From contig DAIQNX010000006.1 of the NCBI GenBank assembly GCA_036788195.1, forward strand, positions 45,125-109,124: a stretch of 64,000 bases of DNA. The letters are read 5' to 3'. Below the pieces are notes generated by a model. It worked only from the letters and a program-made list of their open reading frames with translations, ran no database searches and was not told the DNA's origin. Position numbers and translations under genes: made by a program. Numbering within the stretch: position 1 is the first letter of the stretch; each line of letters begins with the position of its first letter. Positions 44,952-54,495 of the stretch are shown here, piece by piece. Origin of the DNA: CALFXN01 sp937957815 (GTDB lineage Bacteria; Synergistota; Synergistia; Synergistales; Aminobacteriaceae).

Positions 44952-46169
44952 ATGATCGTCCGGAAGTACGGAGGTTCTTCCGTGGCGACCCCGGAACGGA
45001 TACGGTCCATAGCCGAAAAGATCGTTCCGCTCGTCCGGCAGGGCGAGCGCATGGCAGTGGTCGTGTCCGCGATGGGCAAGACCACGAACTCTCTTCTTGA
45101 TCTGGCGGGAAACGTGGCGAGAAATCCCGTTCCGCGCGAACTCGACATGCTCCTCTCCACGGGTGAGCAGGTGACGGCGGCGCTGCTGGCGATGGCGCTC
45201 AACGAGGCGGGCGTTCCCGCGGTCTCGTACAACGCCTTCCAGCTCGGGATGGTCACGACTCCGTCGTTCGGAAACGCGCGGGTCGTCGACCTCAACGTCG
45301 GCAAGCTCGCGAAGGAGCTCGAAAAACGGGGTGTCGTCGTCGTTACCGGGTTTCAGGGCGTGACTGAGGACGGCGACCTGACGACGCTCGGGCGCGGCGG
45401 ATCGGACACGTCCGCGGTGGCTATCGCGGCGAAGTGCCGGTGCCGCTGCGAGATCTACAGCGACGTCGCCGGCGTCTACACGTGCGATCCGCATGTCGTG
45501 CCCGGAGCGCGAAAACTCGAGTACATCACGTGCGACGAGATGCTGGAACTCGCGGCGCAGGGGGCGAAGGTGCTTCACTCCCGCGCCGTCGAGATCGCGA
45601 AAAAACATTCGGTGGAGCTGTACTGCGCCTCCACCTTCTCCGCTGAAAGGGGGACGTATGTGGTGGGCACGCTGCCTGAATGGCTCGAACAGCCTGTGGT
45701 CACCGGCGTTACGTCGGACACGAACCAGATGAAGGTGACGGTGAACTGTATTCCCGGCGATACGGCCGTGTTCGCTGCGGTCTTCGGGGCTCTTGCCGAC
45801 AAGGGAATCAATATCGACATGATCTCGACGGTGAGCGAGAACGGGCATTCGCATCTCACGTTCACGGTCGTCGATTCCTCGGTCCGGGTCGCGCGGGAAA
45901 CGTTGGAAGGAGTGCTGTCGCGATACGCGGGATGGATCGTCGGCGTCGACGAATCTGTCGCGAAGGTATCCGCCGTGGGTGTCGGGATGAAATCCGCGCC
46001 CGGCGTGGCGGCGAGATTCTTCGTCGCGCTCGACAAGGCCGGGGTCCGCATGGTCGGGACGACGACGTCGGAGATCAAGATCTCGGCGCTCGTTCCGCGG
46101 GATGAGGCGAAACGGGCAGTGGAATTTCTCGCAAAAGAGTTCGGACTTGCGGACGAGACGGATGACTGA
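44952..46169 (+). CDS. lysC: Aspartate kinase
   Basis: First enzyme of the aspartate family pathway. The 405 residues start MIVRKYGGSSVATPERI (kinase motif KYGGSS, lysine 5), with GFQGVTEDGDLTTLGRGGSDTSA (split here) as substrate and ATP region, and two C-terminal ACT domains (about 265-400, DKGINIDMIST and DKAGVRMVGTTTSEIKISALV). The ACT pair normally mediates feedback by lysine or threonine. GGTCGGAAGG precedes ATG 44952. It ends the operon before a strong terminator, so enzyme feedback and T-box control act on the same pathway. Confidence 0.96.
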   Translation: MIVRKYGGSSVATPERIRSIAEKIVPLVRQGERMAVVVSAMGKTTNSLLDLAGNVARNPVPRELDMLLSTGEQVTAALLAMALNEAGVPAVSYNAFQLGMVTTPSFGNARVVDLNVGKLAKELEKRGVVVVTGFQGVTEDGDLTTLGRGGSDTSAVAIAAKCRCRCEIYSDVAGVYTCDPHVVPGARKLEYITCDEMLELAAQGAKVLHSRAVEIAKKHSVELYCASTFSAERGTYVVGTLPEWLEQPVVTGVTSDTNQMKVTVNCIPGDTAVFAAVFGALADKGINIDMISTVSENGHSHLTFTVVDSSVRVARETLEGVLSRYAGWIVGVDESVAKVSAVGVGMKSAPGVAARFFVALDKAGVRMVGTTTSEIKISALVPRDEAKRAVEFLAKEFGLADETDD

Positions 46170-46181
46170 ATGATGCTGAGG

Positions 46182-46217
46182 CGGGGAGGAGGGAGCACCC
46201 TCCTCCCCGTTTTTTTC
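46182..46217 (+). terminator. Terminator of the asd-lysC operon
   Basis: CGGGGAGGAGGG pairs with CCCTCCTCCCCG around a short loop, followed by seven T. Confidence 0.92.
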
Positions 46218-46244
46218 TTTTGGGGCGAAGCGCGTCTCCGCATG

Positions 46245-46273
46245 TTGCGGAGACGGGAACAGGCTTCTATAAT
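46245..46273 (+). promoter_or_regulatory. Promoter of the second HD-GYP gene
   Basis: TTGCGG (46245-46250) and TATAAT (46268-46273), spacing 17. The -35 lies in a hairpin (GTCTCCGCA/TGCGGAGAC), a possible operator. Confidence 0.65.
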
Positions 46274-46421
46274 CGAATCATTAAATCGCCGGATCCTGCC
46301 GCTCCGAATACCGTTCGCGCTCCACGATCGTCCATTGGATGATCGTGCCTTCCCTCTCTCGCAGAGCCTGACCGCAATTGCTGGGGAATCCGGCCTGACA
46401 CATCCGAAAGGGTGGCTGTTC

Positions 46422-48032
46422 GTGAAGAAACCAGCGTTTCTGCAAGCGGCCTTTTTCCTGAAATTTTTCTGTCTCGCGCTTCTCGTGCTGGCGTGGTCGG
46501 TGCTCGTTTTTTCGCTGCGTCGCGACCGACAGAACGAGATCGCGGCCGCTTTCCGGCAGACGGACAACCTCGCCCGGGCGTTCGAGGAGCACACATTGCG
46601 GACGGTCGAGAACGTCAGACAGGTCCTCTCCTCGATGAAGGAGCTCTATGAAAAGCGCGCCGGACACATCTACGGAAGTTTCGCCGACGCCGCGAACGCG
46701 GCCATCGCCCGATATGCCGTCGAGAGCAACGTCGCGCAGGCCGAACTGTTGAATCTCCTCAGCATCGCCGACGCGAGCGGCGACCTCGTCCTCAGCAGCC
46801 AGATCCCGTTCCGGAAGGTCAATGTCGTCTTCCGACCGTTCTTCACGGACCATCGCGGCGACCCGTCGAAGACCTTTCTTATCGGCGACCCGATTCTCGG
46901 GAGCGCGACGGGGAAGTGGTATATCCCGATGAGCATGCGGCTCGAAAACGCGGACGGATCGTTCTCGGGCGTCGTCCTGGCCTCGGTGAACCCCTATTGC
47001 TTTTCGGACTTCTACCGTCAGGTCCGCCTGGGGGAAAAGGGAAGCGTCCTTCTCGTCGGTCCATCGGGAAGCGTCCTTGCGGGGTTCATAGGAGACGAGT
47101 CTCTTCCGTTCGGGACGTCGGTCGCGTCGAGCGACGTCGCCAGGACTATGAATGGCGCTACCTACGGCGTGTGCATCTGCGACGGTCCGACCGACACGGT
47201 GCGCCGGATCGTGAGTTTTCGCTCGGTCGACCCCTACCGGAATCTCGTCGTCATCGTCGGAATGTCGGAGGATGAAATCCTCGCGGGGTACCGGAACAGG
47301 AGGAATTACGAAATTCTCGCGATCCTCGCGTTCTCCGTCTTCGTCGGGGTTTTCTTCCTTTTGTCGAGCCGGGCGATGCAACGAGAACAGGAGACCCGGG
47401 ACGCGCTCCGACTCAAGGTCGAGGAAGAACGGCGGGCGCAGGAAATGCTCGTGCATGCTCACAGGGAACTCTCGCAGGCCTATGAGGATACCATCAAGGG
47501 ATGGGCCGGAGCTCTCGAACTCCGGGATCTCGAGACGGGGGGACATTCGAGTCGCGTGACGGAGTTGACGGTCCGGATCGCCCGAAGGATGGGCGTCCCG
47601 GAGGATACTCTGCCGTATATTCACTACGGCGCCCTGCTGCACGACGTAGGGAAGATGGGAATACCGGACGGGATCCTGCTCAAGCCCGGCCCGCTCACGG
47701 AGGATGAATGGGGCGTCATGAAACGGCACCCGTCCTATGCGGCGGACCTTCTCTCGCAGATCGGTTTTCTGTCTCCGGCGCTCGAGATTCCGACCTCTCA
47801 CCACGAGAAATGGGACGGCACTGGATATCCGAAAGGCTTGCGCGGCGAGGGCATCCCGATCGCCGCAAGGATCTTCGCTGTCGTCGACGTATGGGACGCG
47901 CTGCTGTCCAATCGGCCTTACAGGAAAGCGTGGGCCGAAGAAGAAGCGCGCGCCCACATCCGCGAATCGAGCGGAACACACTTCGACCCGCGCGTCGTCG
48001 ATGTTTTCTTCAGCGTCCTCGACGAACGCTAG
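46422..48032 (+). CDS. HD-GYP phosphodiesterase with extracytoplasmic Cache sensor
   Basis: A 536-residue membrane protein: first membrane segment (about 10-30), a periplasmic double-Cache-like domain (about 35-290, with GKWYIPMSMRLENADGSFSG), second membrane segment (about 305-325), a coiled coil and an HD-GYP domain (about 360-530) with LHDVGKMGIP and HHEKWDGTGYPKGLRG. Expected to degrade cyclic di-GMP in response to a small external ligand. GTG 46422 is taken as start behind AAAGGGTGG. It stands alone between the lysC terminator and the next chemoreceptor promoter. Confidence 0.87.
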   Translation: MKKPAFLQAAFFLKFFCLALLVLAWSVLVFSLRRDRQNEIAAAFRQTDNLARAFEEHTLRTVENVRQVLSSMKELYEKRAGHIYGSFADAANAAIARYAVESNVAQAELLNLLSIADASGDLVLSSQIPFRKVNVVFRPFFTDHRGDPSKTFLIGDPILGSATGKWYIPMSMRLENADGSFSGVVLASVNPYCFSDFYRQVRLGEKGSVLLVGPSGSVLAGFIGDESLPFGTSVASSDVARTMNGATYGVCICDGPTDTVRRIVSFRSVDPYRNLVVIVGMSEDEILAGYRNRRNYEILAILAFSVFVGVFFLLSSRAMQREQETRDALRLKVEEERRAQEMLVHAHRELSQAYEDTIKGWAGALELRDLETGGHSSRVTELTVRIARRMGVPEDTLPYIHYGALLHDVGKMGIPDGILLKPGPLTEDEWGVMKRHPSYAADLLSQIGFLSPALEIPTSHHEKWDGTGYPKGLRGEGIPIAARIFAVVDVWDALLSNRPYRKAWAEEEARAHIRESSGTHFDPRVVDVFFSVLDER

Positions 48033-48104
48033 TCGAAGAAACGGTCCCATCCCGAGTATCCCGAATTGTATACTAAGTTTATTGTAACATGTTTTTATTG
48101 AGGA

Positions 48105-48132
48105 TTGAATTCGATAAAATTTGTCTTATAAT
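48105..48132 (+). promoter_or_regulatory. Promoter of the second intact chemoreceptor
   Basis: TTGAAT (48105-48110) and TATAAT (48127-48132) spaced 16 bases in a very AT-rich stretch. Confidence 0.65.
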
Positions 48133-48226
48133 ATTCCGCATACTTGTTTCGACGGGGGAAAATATGTATCAATCATGAGGGACGAACGCCCGGTGTTTCG
48201 CTCCGGAATCAGGGAGAGTGGTCGTG

Positions 48227-50386
48227 ATGAAGTTCAGGCTGAAGTTGCAGTGGAGGATCACGTTGTTTGTTCTGGCGGCGGTTTTATCGGCTTTTGTGGT
48301 CATCATCGGGGCGACGAGCTTCATGAACCGGAAGGAAAGCATGAAACTCGCCGAGTCGTTCGCGATCAGTCAGTCGCAAGCGTATTCTGGCGTCGTTCAG
48401 GAGTCTCTTGGTAAGCCCCTGATTGCCGCGAGAACACTGGCGCACATTCTCGAGGGAATCTGCGAGTCGGAGAGTCCCGACCGGGAGGCGGTCAACAGGA
48501 TTCTCCACAGGATTCTTGAGAGAAATCCGGAGTTTCTCGGCGTATGGACCTGTTGGGAGCCGAACGAGTTCGACGGAAGAGACGCCGAGTTCGCGGGAAC
48601 GAAGGGACATGACGCGACGGGGCGCTTCATTCCGTACTGGAACCGCGGCGCGGATGGAAAGAAAACCTTTGAGCCGCTTTCCGGATACGACAAACCGGGA
48701 GATGGGGACTATTATCTTCTCCCACTGAAACTGGGCCGGGAGTGCCTTCTCGAACCCTTCGAGTACGAGGTGGCTGGGAAGAAGACGCTGCTCACGACTC
48801 TTTCCGTTCCTGTGGAATCAAGGGGGAGGCGCGTCGGCGTCGCGGGTGTCGATGTGGCCCTGGATTCTCTCAATGAAGTCACGAAGAATCTGCGGCTGTA
48901 TGAAACGGGTTTCGGGCGGCTCCTCTCGTACGGGGGGCTGGTCGTGGCGCATCCGGACGCTTCGAGAGTCGGGAAGCCTGCGGGAGAAATCGGACAGAAT
49001 GGCGGAGATCGATTCCTGAAACGTCTTCGGGATGGAGAAACCTGGTTCGAAGACGCGTGGTCCGAATCGCTGAAGCGAATGACGCTGAAAGCGTATGTTC
49101 CCGTGCGGATCGGCGATACGGGAACTCCATGGTGTTTCGGAACAGTCATTCCCGAAGAAGAGGTCATGGCATCCTCGAATCGCCTTCTTGGCGTCACGCT
49201 CATTTTCTCTCTCGTGGGAACCCTTTTCGTCGTTGCTGCGGTCTGGTTCGTCGCGCGAAAAATCGTCAAGCCGATCAGGCAGGTCGTTATCCTGGCGGGC
49301 AGGGCGCAAAAGGGCGATCTGACGATCGGGCGCGAGGAATTCGGAATACGGTCGAACGACGAACTCGGAGATATGGCCGACGCGCTCGCAGAAATGATAT
49401 GGAATCAGCGAAATTCGATCCGGGCCATCGCCTCCGCAGCAGGGAAGCTCGAGAGCAGCGCGGAGGAGTTTTCATCCCTCGCCGAAGAATCGAACGCCGG
49501 TGTCGGAGAATCCAGGTCCGGAGTATATAACGTTTCCGAACAGATGGAGAGTCTTGCCGCCGCGAGCGAGGAAATCAACGCGAGCGTCGAGGAGGTTGCG
49601 GGCGGAGCGCAGTCGTCGGCGAACAAAGGTACGGAAATGGCTGCGGACGTCGAACGGGCGCGACTTGCCGGAGAAGAGGGAATGACGGCCGTCGAAAAGG
49701 TCGTGTCGAGTATCGGTGGCGTAGCGGAGAGCGCAGGGAGATCGGCGCAGGAAGTGAGGACGCTTGGGGCGCGTGCGAGGGAGATACAGAACTTCGTGAC
49801 GCAGATCGGAGGGATTGCGGACCAGACGAATCTGCTGGCGCTGAACGCGGCGATCGAGGCTGCCAGAGCCGGGGAAGCGGGGCGTGGGTTCGCGGTCGTT
49901 GCGGAGGAAGTGAGGAAACTTGCCGAAGAGAGCAACGGTGCGGCAAGCAAGATCGCTGTTCTGGCGCAGGAGATTACGACGGAGCTGGACAAGGTGGTCG
50001 TTTCCTCGGAAAAGAGCGCCGGAGATTCCGGGGAATCAAGCGTCCTTGCGCGTGAAACCCGAGAGACCATCAGGAAGATGATGGAGGTGCTTTCTCGAAT
50101 TTCAGCGGCGACGCAGGATCTGGCCGCAGTTTCGGAGGAACAGGCGGCTTCGAGCGAGGAGATAGCGGGAGCGGTTCAGAGTATTGCGGAGCGCGTTTCC
50201 GCTTCGGCATCGTCTGCTGAGAAGATTCGTTCCCGGATGGCGGAAGTGGCGACGGTTTCGGAGAAGGTGGCGTCCGGATCGCAGGATCTCGCGTCGCTGT
50301 CGGTGGAATTGCGGAGGTTGGTAAGCGAGTTCAGGATCGACGACGGATGTCAGGAAAGCGGGCTTGTTGCAACGACGAGAGGTTGA
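48227..50386 (+). CDS. Methyl-accepting chemotaxis protein (dCache type)
   Basis: A 719-residue receptor: membrane segment 1 (about 10-32), a large periplasmic dCache domain (about 40-325, with GVWTCWEPNEFDGRDAEF and GGLVVAHPDASRVGKP), membrane segment 2 (about 328-350), HAMP and a signalling domain with the tip IGGIADQTNLLALNAAIEA and GRGFAVVAEEVRKLAEES. It is a different receptor type from the one at 31468. ATG 48227 is preceded by in-frame GTG 48218 and 48224, and GGGAG favours one of the later codons. Its ligand is unknown. Confidence 0.93.
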   Translation: MKFRLKLQWRITLFVLAAVLSAFVVIIGATSFMNRKESMKLAESFAISQSQAYSGVVQESLGKPLIAARTLAHILEGICESESPDREAVNRILHRILERNPEFLGVWTCWEPNEFDGRDAEFAGTKGHDATGRFIPYWNRGADGKKTFEPLSGYDKPGDGDYYLLPLKLGRECLLEPFEYEVAGKKTLLTTLSVPVESRGRRVGVAGVDVALDSLNEVTKNLRLYETGFGRLLSYGGLVVAHPDASRVGKPAGEIGQNGGDRFLKRLRDGETWFEDAWSESLKRMTLKAYVPVRIGDTGTPWCFGTVIPEEEVMASSNRLLGVTLIFSLVGTLFVVAAVWFVARKIVKPIRQVVILAGRAQKGDLTIGREEFGIRSNDELGDMADALAEMIWNQRNSIRAIASAAGKLESSAEEFSSLAEESNAGVGESRSGVYNVSEQMESLAAASEEINASVEEVAGGAQSSANKGTEMAADVERARLAGEEGMTAVEKVVSSIGGVAESAGRSAQEVRTLGARAREIQNFVTQIGGIADQTNLLALNAAIEAARAGEAGRGFAVVAEEVRKLAEESNGAASKIAVLAQEITTELDKVVVSSEKSAGDSGESSVLARETRETIRKMMEVLSRISAATQDLAAVSEEQAASSEEIAGAVQSIAERVSASASSAEKIRSRMAEVATVSEKVASGSQDLASLSVELRRLVSEFRIDDGCQESGLVATTRG

Positions 50387-50391
50387 GGGCA

Positions 50392-50431
50392 CGGAAGGTC
50401 CGGCTCCGTGGACGTGGAGCCGGACCTTCCG
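50392..50431. terminator. Bidirectional hairpin between convergent genes
   Basis: A perfect 16-base-pair stem, CGGAAGGTCCGGCTCC (50392-50407) with its complement at 50416-50431, eight-base loop. There is no clear U tract, but its position between convergent genes suggests termination on both strands. Confidence 0.65.
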
Positions 50432-50476
50432 TCGGATGGCAGTAACTCGAAAAGGGCTCTCGCCGTCCGACGAACG

Positions 50477-51127
50477 TTAGTCGAAGAAGCGGCAGACCTC
50501 GTCGACGGAAGCGCGCGACGAGCAGAATTCGTTGGCAGGGCTCGCGGGATTCGGATATCCTGCCGCGACCGCGACGACGAACGCAAGTTCCGGCGGAACG
50601 GACAGAACCTCCCGCATCTGCCGGTCGGCCGTCCGGACGAAGCCGATCGCGCACGTTCCGAGGCCTTCGGCGTGAGCTGCGAGCGTCAGGTACGTCATGA
50701 TCGACCCGCAGCAGACGAGTCGTCCCGGCAGCAGATCTTCGTGGACGTACACCATGACGACGGCCGGAGCTCCGAAGAACCGGAAGCTCCCCTCCGGAAT
50801 GAACTCCCCTCCGCACCCGATCCGGCGGAAGAAGGGCTCCGCCTCCCGGTAGAGACCGCGGCGACGTTCGGAATACCTCTCGGGAGCCGGTTTCGCGAGT
50901 CCCGGCGAAGCGATGGCTCCGTCCCCCTCGAAAGCGGCGTTGACGGCGCTCCGCAGGCGCTCCATGGTTTCCCCGCATACGGCGAAGAGTTCCCACGGTT
51001 GCATGTTTCCGGCACTCGGCGCGCGCTGCGCGCTCTCGACGATCCGACGCAGCGTATCTTTCTGAACGGGCGTATCGAGAAAGACGCGTGTCGAACGGCG
51101 CGTCCGCAGTCCTTCACTCAGTTCCAT
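50477..51127 (-). CDS. Nitroreductase-family flavoprotein
   Basis: A 216-residue FMN-dependent oxidoreductase of the nitroreductase fold: RRSTRVFLDTPVQKDTL near the start, then RIVESAQRAPSAGNMQPWELFAV (split) which binds FMN, and the late AEGLGTCAIGF with SVPPELAFVVAVAAGYP. The substrate cannot be told from sequence. ATG 51127 follows GGAGGAGGAGG. It diverges from the AMP-forming ligase, sharing a 237-base intergenic region. Confidence 0.88.
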   Translation of the reverse strand: MELSEGLRTRRSTRVFLDTPVQKDTLRRIVESAQRAPSAGNMQPWELFAVCGETMERLRSAVNAAFEGDGAIASPGLAKPAPERYSERRRGLYREAEPFFRRIGCGGEFIPEGSFRFFGAPAVVMVYVHEDLLPGRLVCCGSIMTYLTLAAHAEGLGTCAIGFVRTADRQMREVLSVPPELAFVVAVAAGYPNPASPANEFCSSRASVDEVCRFFD

Positions 51128-51364
51128 GTCGATTCCTCCTCCTCCGTCGCGTGTGCGACGGAATCTCTTCTTCACGAGAATCATACCCCGGAAGCGGAAC
51201 CTCCGCACGAGAACATCCAGGGTCCGACCAGGTCCGGAAGGGAGTATACTCATCGCGTCGCGCTCCTTTCCCCGGAGTGGGCGGACGCGCCCGGCAGGGG
51301 GATCCCGCATAATCGCCTCACGTATGGACGACGCGACACCAACTTTCTTCGGGGGGGCATTTTC

Positions 51365-53128
51365 TTGTATTCAGAAGCGCTCCAGAAATATCTTCCCGCA
51401 TTCCTCGACCGCGAGGAACGCTTCCTGCGCGCGTACGATCCCGCTCTTCGGAACGGACTGGAAGGGCGTTCGTGGACCCGCGGCGAGTTCTGGGACATGG
51501 CGCGCCGCGCCGCGGCCGTATTGCGGCGTTGCGGCCTCGGCAAGGGGGATACGTTCGTCAATGCCTACGGGAAGAACACGCCCGAGGACATGATGTTCCG
51601 GCTCGGGGCGACGATGGTCGGGGCGGTTCCCGTTACGGTCAACTGGCAGGCGGACGGCGTCGAGCAGATGGCCTACAAGATCGGACTCACCGAATGTCGT
51701 CTGATGCTCCACGACGCGTCGTTTCTGGATCTCGCCGCTCCCGAGATGACGGCGGACATGGGCGATTTCAGGACGCAGCTCCTCGCGCGCTTCCCGAAAC
51801 TCGCGGAATACGACGTCGCGAACCTTTCCGGCGAGGCTCCGATGTCGGAAGACGAGTTCCTTCCGGATCTGACGGGCGACGACGACCGGATCGTCATTTT
51901 CACGTCGGGGACGACGGGGCACCCCAAGGGAGCACGGCTCACCTACGGAAGCTACGAGAACAACGACGCGGCGCTCGGAACGTATCTCCTCCTCGACCGC
52001 GTGGGAGCTCTGCCGGGCGGAAGAGGGTCGCTCTTCCTGCTCATCAATCCGCTGCATCACGCGAACTCGACGGCCGTATCCGATATGCTCGTCCGACGGC
52101 CGCATTCCGAGATTCTTCTCTTCCCGCGTTACGGGACGTTCTACTGGAAGGCCGTGGCCGAGTGTGTCGACGAAGGGGATCGACGGCGGATCGCGCCGAC
52201 CGTGGCGCGCCACTTCGACTATCTTGAGCATCTCCGGGAGACGAACGCTCTTCCCGTCGACGAAGGGCGGCTCCGCGAGGCGATGAGGAAAGTCGAGTTC
52301 GTCCTCGGTTCCGCTCCCGTCGGGCCGACGACGGTCGACCGCCTCAGGCGCTGGACGGGCCGGATCCCGAGCGTCCGCTTCGGTTCCACGGAGACGTGTT
52401 TCCACGTTCTGGGGACGCCGCTCGACATGTCGGACGAACGCCGGATGGCCGCTTTCGAACGGGGGTGGAATCACGCGCCCGAGACGGGATACTGGATCGG
52501 ACGGCCTCACCCTCCCCTCACGGAGGTTCGGATCGTGGAACAGGTCGACCCCACGAAAGAGGGATATATGCGCGAGTGCGCCGAAGGACAGTCCGGATAC
52601 ATGGTCTGCCGGGGCGGCAATGTCATGAAAGCGTACGTGAAGAACGACGAAGGGACGGATCGCGTGTTGCGGGACGGCTGGTACCTCGGGTTGCTCGACA
52701 TCGCGTTCCGACTCACGAATCCCGACGATGGCGGAACCGATTTCTACTGGGTCGGGCGCGATTCGGCGCTCGTTATCCGCGGGGGAGCCAATTACGCGTG
52801 CGACCAGATCAATGTCGAACTCTGCCGGTTTGTCGAGAAGAGGTACGGGTTGCCCTGTGACGACTTCGATCTCGCCGTTGCGGGGCTGCGGCTCGTCAGC
52901 GAGCACGAAGATTCCTGCTGCGTCACGGTGGAGCTGAAGAGCGAGCGAGCCAGGGAGTGCGCCGACGAGATCCGAAGAACATTCCTTCCCGAGGCGAGAC
53001 ATTCTGTCTCCAAGGGGGCGAAGCCGGACTTTCTCCGTTTCGGCGAGGTCTTCAGGACTTTCAAGGGGACGATCCGATTGGCGGAGATCAAAAGGGCTTG
53101 GATGGACGACTTCCGCCAGAAAGAGTGA
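51365..53128 (+). CDS. AMP-forming acyl-CoA synthetase/ligase-like protein
   Basis: A 587-residue member of the adenylate-forming superfamily. The phosphate loop is IFTSGTTGHPKGARLTYG (about 177-194), and later motifs are RFGSTETCFHVLGTP, YWVGRDSALVIRGGANYA and FRTFKGTIRLAE near the end, where the expected catalytic lysine is in TFKGT. All core motifs are present, but the acyl substrate is unclear; the unusual NPLHHANSTAVSD segment replaces the common PLFH motif. TTG 51365 is the best start, behind a G-rich ribosome site. It diverges from the nitroreductase gene. Confidence 0.82.
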   Translation: MYSEALQKYLPAFLDREERFLRAYDPALRNGLEGRSWTRGEFWDMARRAAAVLRRCGLGKGDTFVNAYGKNTPEDMMFRLGATMVGAVPVTVNWQADGVEQMAYKIGLTECRLMLHDASFLDLAAPEMTADMGDFRTQLLARFPKLAEYDVANLSGEAPMSEDEFLPDLTGDDDRIVIFTSGTTGHPKGARLTYGSYENNDAALGTYLLLDRVGALPGGRGSLFLLINPLHHANSTAVSDMLVRRPHSEILLFPRYGTFYWKAVAECVDEGDRRRIAPTVARHFDYLEHLRETNALPVDEGRLREAMRKVEFVLGSAPVGPTTVDRLRRWTGRIPSVRFGSTETCFHVLGTPLDMSDERRMAAFERGWNHAPETGYWIGRPHPPLTEVRIVEQVDPTKEGYMRECAEGQSGYMVCRGGNVMKAYVKNDEGTDRVLRDGWYLGLLDIAFRLTNPDDGGTDFYWVGRDSALVIRGGANYACDQINVELCRFVEKRYGLPCDDFDLAVAGLRLVSEHEDSCCVTVELKSERARECADEIRRTFLPEARHSVSKGAKPDFLRFGEVFRTFKGTIRLAEIKRAWMDDFRQKE

Positions 53129-53151
53129 CGTCCGTCGCTCTTTCTGGCGGA
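53112..53151 (+). other. Hairpin across the ligase stop codon
   Basis: A perfect 14-base-pair stem, TCCGCCAGAAAGAG (53112-53125) with its complement at 53138-53151; the TGA stop (53126-53128) is in the 12-base loop. It stands back to back with the terminator at 53156. Confidence 0.75.
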
Positions 53152-53155
53152 TCTA

Positions 53156-53197
53156 GCGGTCCCTTCCGCCGTCGAACGGAAGGGACCGCCCTTTTTT
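53156..53197. terminator. Terminator between ligase and MFS genes
   Basis: A perfect 13-base-pair stem, GCGGTCCCTTCCG (53156-53168) with CGGAAGGGACCGC (53177-53189), then CC and six T. It serves the plus-strand gene and probably also the convergent MFS gene. Confidence 0.88.
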
Positions 53198-54476
53198 ATC
53201 CGAGCGGTCTCTTCCCCACCAGCCGGAGGGAGAACAGGCTGGTCGCCATAGCTATCAGCACGACTCCGAATCCGGCGAGATATCCCGACGCGGTGTATGT
53301 TCCAGGGACGGCCGCCGGAAAGAAGTTGATGATGACCCCGGTTCCCCATTGGAAGACGACGGCCATCAGAACGACGATCATGTTCATGGCTCCGAAGATC
53401 GCGCCATTGTTCCCCTTCCCCGAGAGCGCGTTGACCCCCGCCATCGCGAACACGCCCCGCATTCCGGAAGAAACGCCGACGAGAAGGGTCGCGATTCCAG
53501 CGATCTGGAGCGGCAGCCCCGCCGCGACGACGCCGAAGAGTATCGCCCACGCGAGGGTATTGCCGATGCAGACGTTCCGGATCGTTCCGGGAAGCGTCTC
53601 GGGACGGATGATGCGCCCTCCGCTGATGAGAGGTCCGAGCATCATCCCGAAGCTGATCATCGACGCCCAGAAACGGGCCGCCCCTGGAGCCGCGCCGTAG
53701 GCCGCCACGAACCAGGAGACGCCCCAGAGTCCCTGGAACGTCAACATCGAGGCAGAGGAGATCGCCCAGAGGATCAGGAGTCCCCGCATCCGACGATTGC
53801 GGATCACGTACGCCAGCGCGTCGCGTATCTCAGGGAGCAGGGAGGAGAGCGGACGACGTTCTCTTCGCGCCGCGACGGCGCGAAGCGGATCGCGTTTCGC
53901 GGAACGTCCGAGGACGACCATGACGGCGAGATTGACGGCCGTGAGAAACGCGAAGGTCGTCCCGATGCCGAACGTATCGAGTACGAACCCGAGCGGGGCG
54001 ACGGAAACGATCGCGCCGAGATTCGAAAGCGCGAAGTTGATGCCTGCGTAGAAACAGTAGCGCTCCTGCGGGAACGCGAACGATTGGAAGACGAGCGTCG
54101 CTCCGTACATCGGCGCGACGCCGAGACCCGAGAGAAGCCGCCAGGCGCCAAGCGTGAACGGCGTTCGCATGAACGTCATGAGCAGGCTCGACGCGGCGGT
54201 TACGAACAGCCCCGCAGTGACGACGCGCACGGGGCCGAACCGGTCGTGAAGGACTCCGGCGACGGGCTGCATGAACGCGTAGGAGTAAAAGTGAAGACTC
54301 GAGACGAAGCCCGTCATCGCGGCGCTCATCGCGAGTCGTTCCGCTTCCATCGGCATAACGACCGAGGCCGAGATCCGGAAGAAGATCCCGATGAAGTACG
54401 CCGAGACGAGCAGAAGAAAGACCGGGAACGGCGGGTCCGATACGAGTTCGCTGAGATTCTTTCTCGACAGCGGCAT
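53196..54476 (-). CDS. Major facilitator superfamily transporter
   Basis: A 426-residue transporter with 12 predicted membrane segments. The start region FRISASVVMPMEAERLAMSAAMTG and the loop-2/3 motif HDRFGPVR are those of MFS proteins in the nitrate/nitrite-sugar-phosphate-like groups; the substrate is unknown. Motif A (GVLHDRFGPVRVV) is intact. ATG 54476 has only a weak ribosome site (GGGAAG). It lies 19 bases downstream of a shortened paralogue, from which it may be translated in one transcript. Confidence 0.88.
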   Translation of the reverse strand: MPLSRKNLSELVSDPPFPVFLLLVSAYFIGIFFRISASVVMPMEAERLAMSAAMTGFVSSLHFYSYAFMQPVAGVLHDRFGPVRVVTAGLFVTAASSLLMTFMRTPFTLGAWRLLSGLGVAPMYGATLVFQSFAFPQERYCFYAGINFALSNLGAIVSVAPLGFVLDTFGIGTTFAFLTAVNLAVMVVLGRSAKRDPLRAVAARRERRPLSSLLPEIRDALAYVIRNRRMRGLLILWAISSASMLTFQGLWGVSWFVAAYGAAPGAARFWASMISFGMMLGPLISGGRIIRPETLPGTIRNVCIGNTLAWAILFGVVAAGLPLQIAGIATLLVGVSSGMRGVFAMAGVNALSGKGNNGAIFGAMNMIVVLMAVVFQWGTGVIINFFPAAVPGTYTASGYLAGFGVVLIAMATSLFSLRLVGKRPLG

Positions 54477-54495
54477 TGTTCGTTCTTCCCGGCAC

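Noticed and set aside
46218..46421. Looked for a cyclic di-GMP riboswitch upstream of the HD-GYP gene
   Set aside because: None of the conserved GEMM elements is present; only a promoter and a short hairpin were found.
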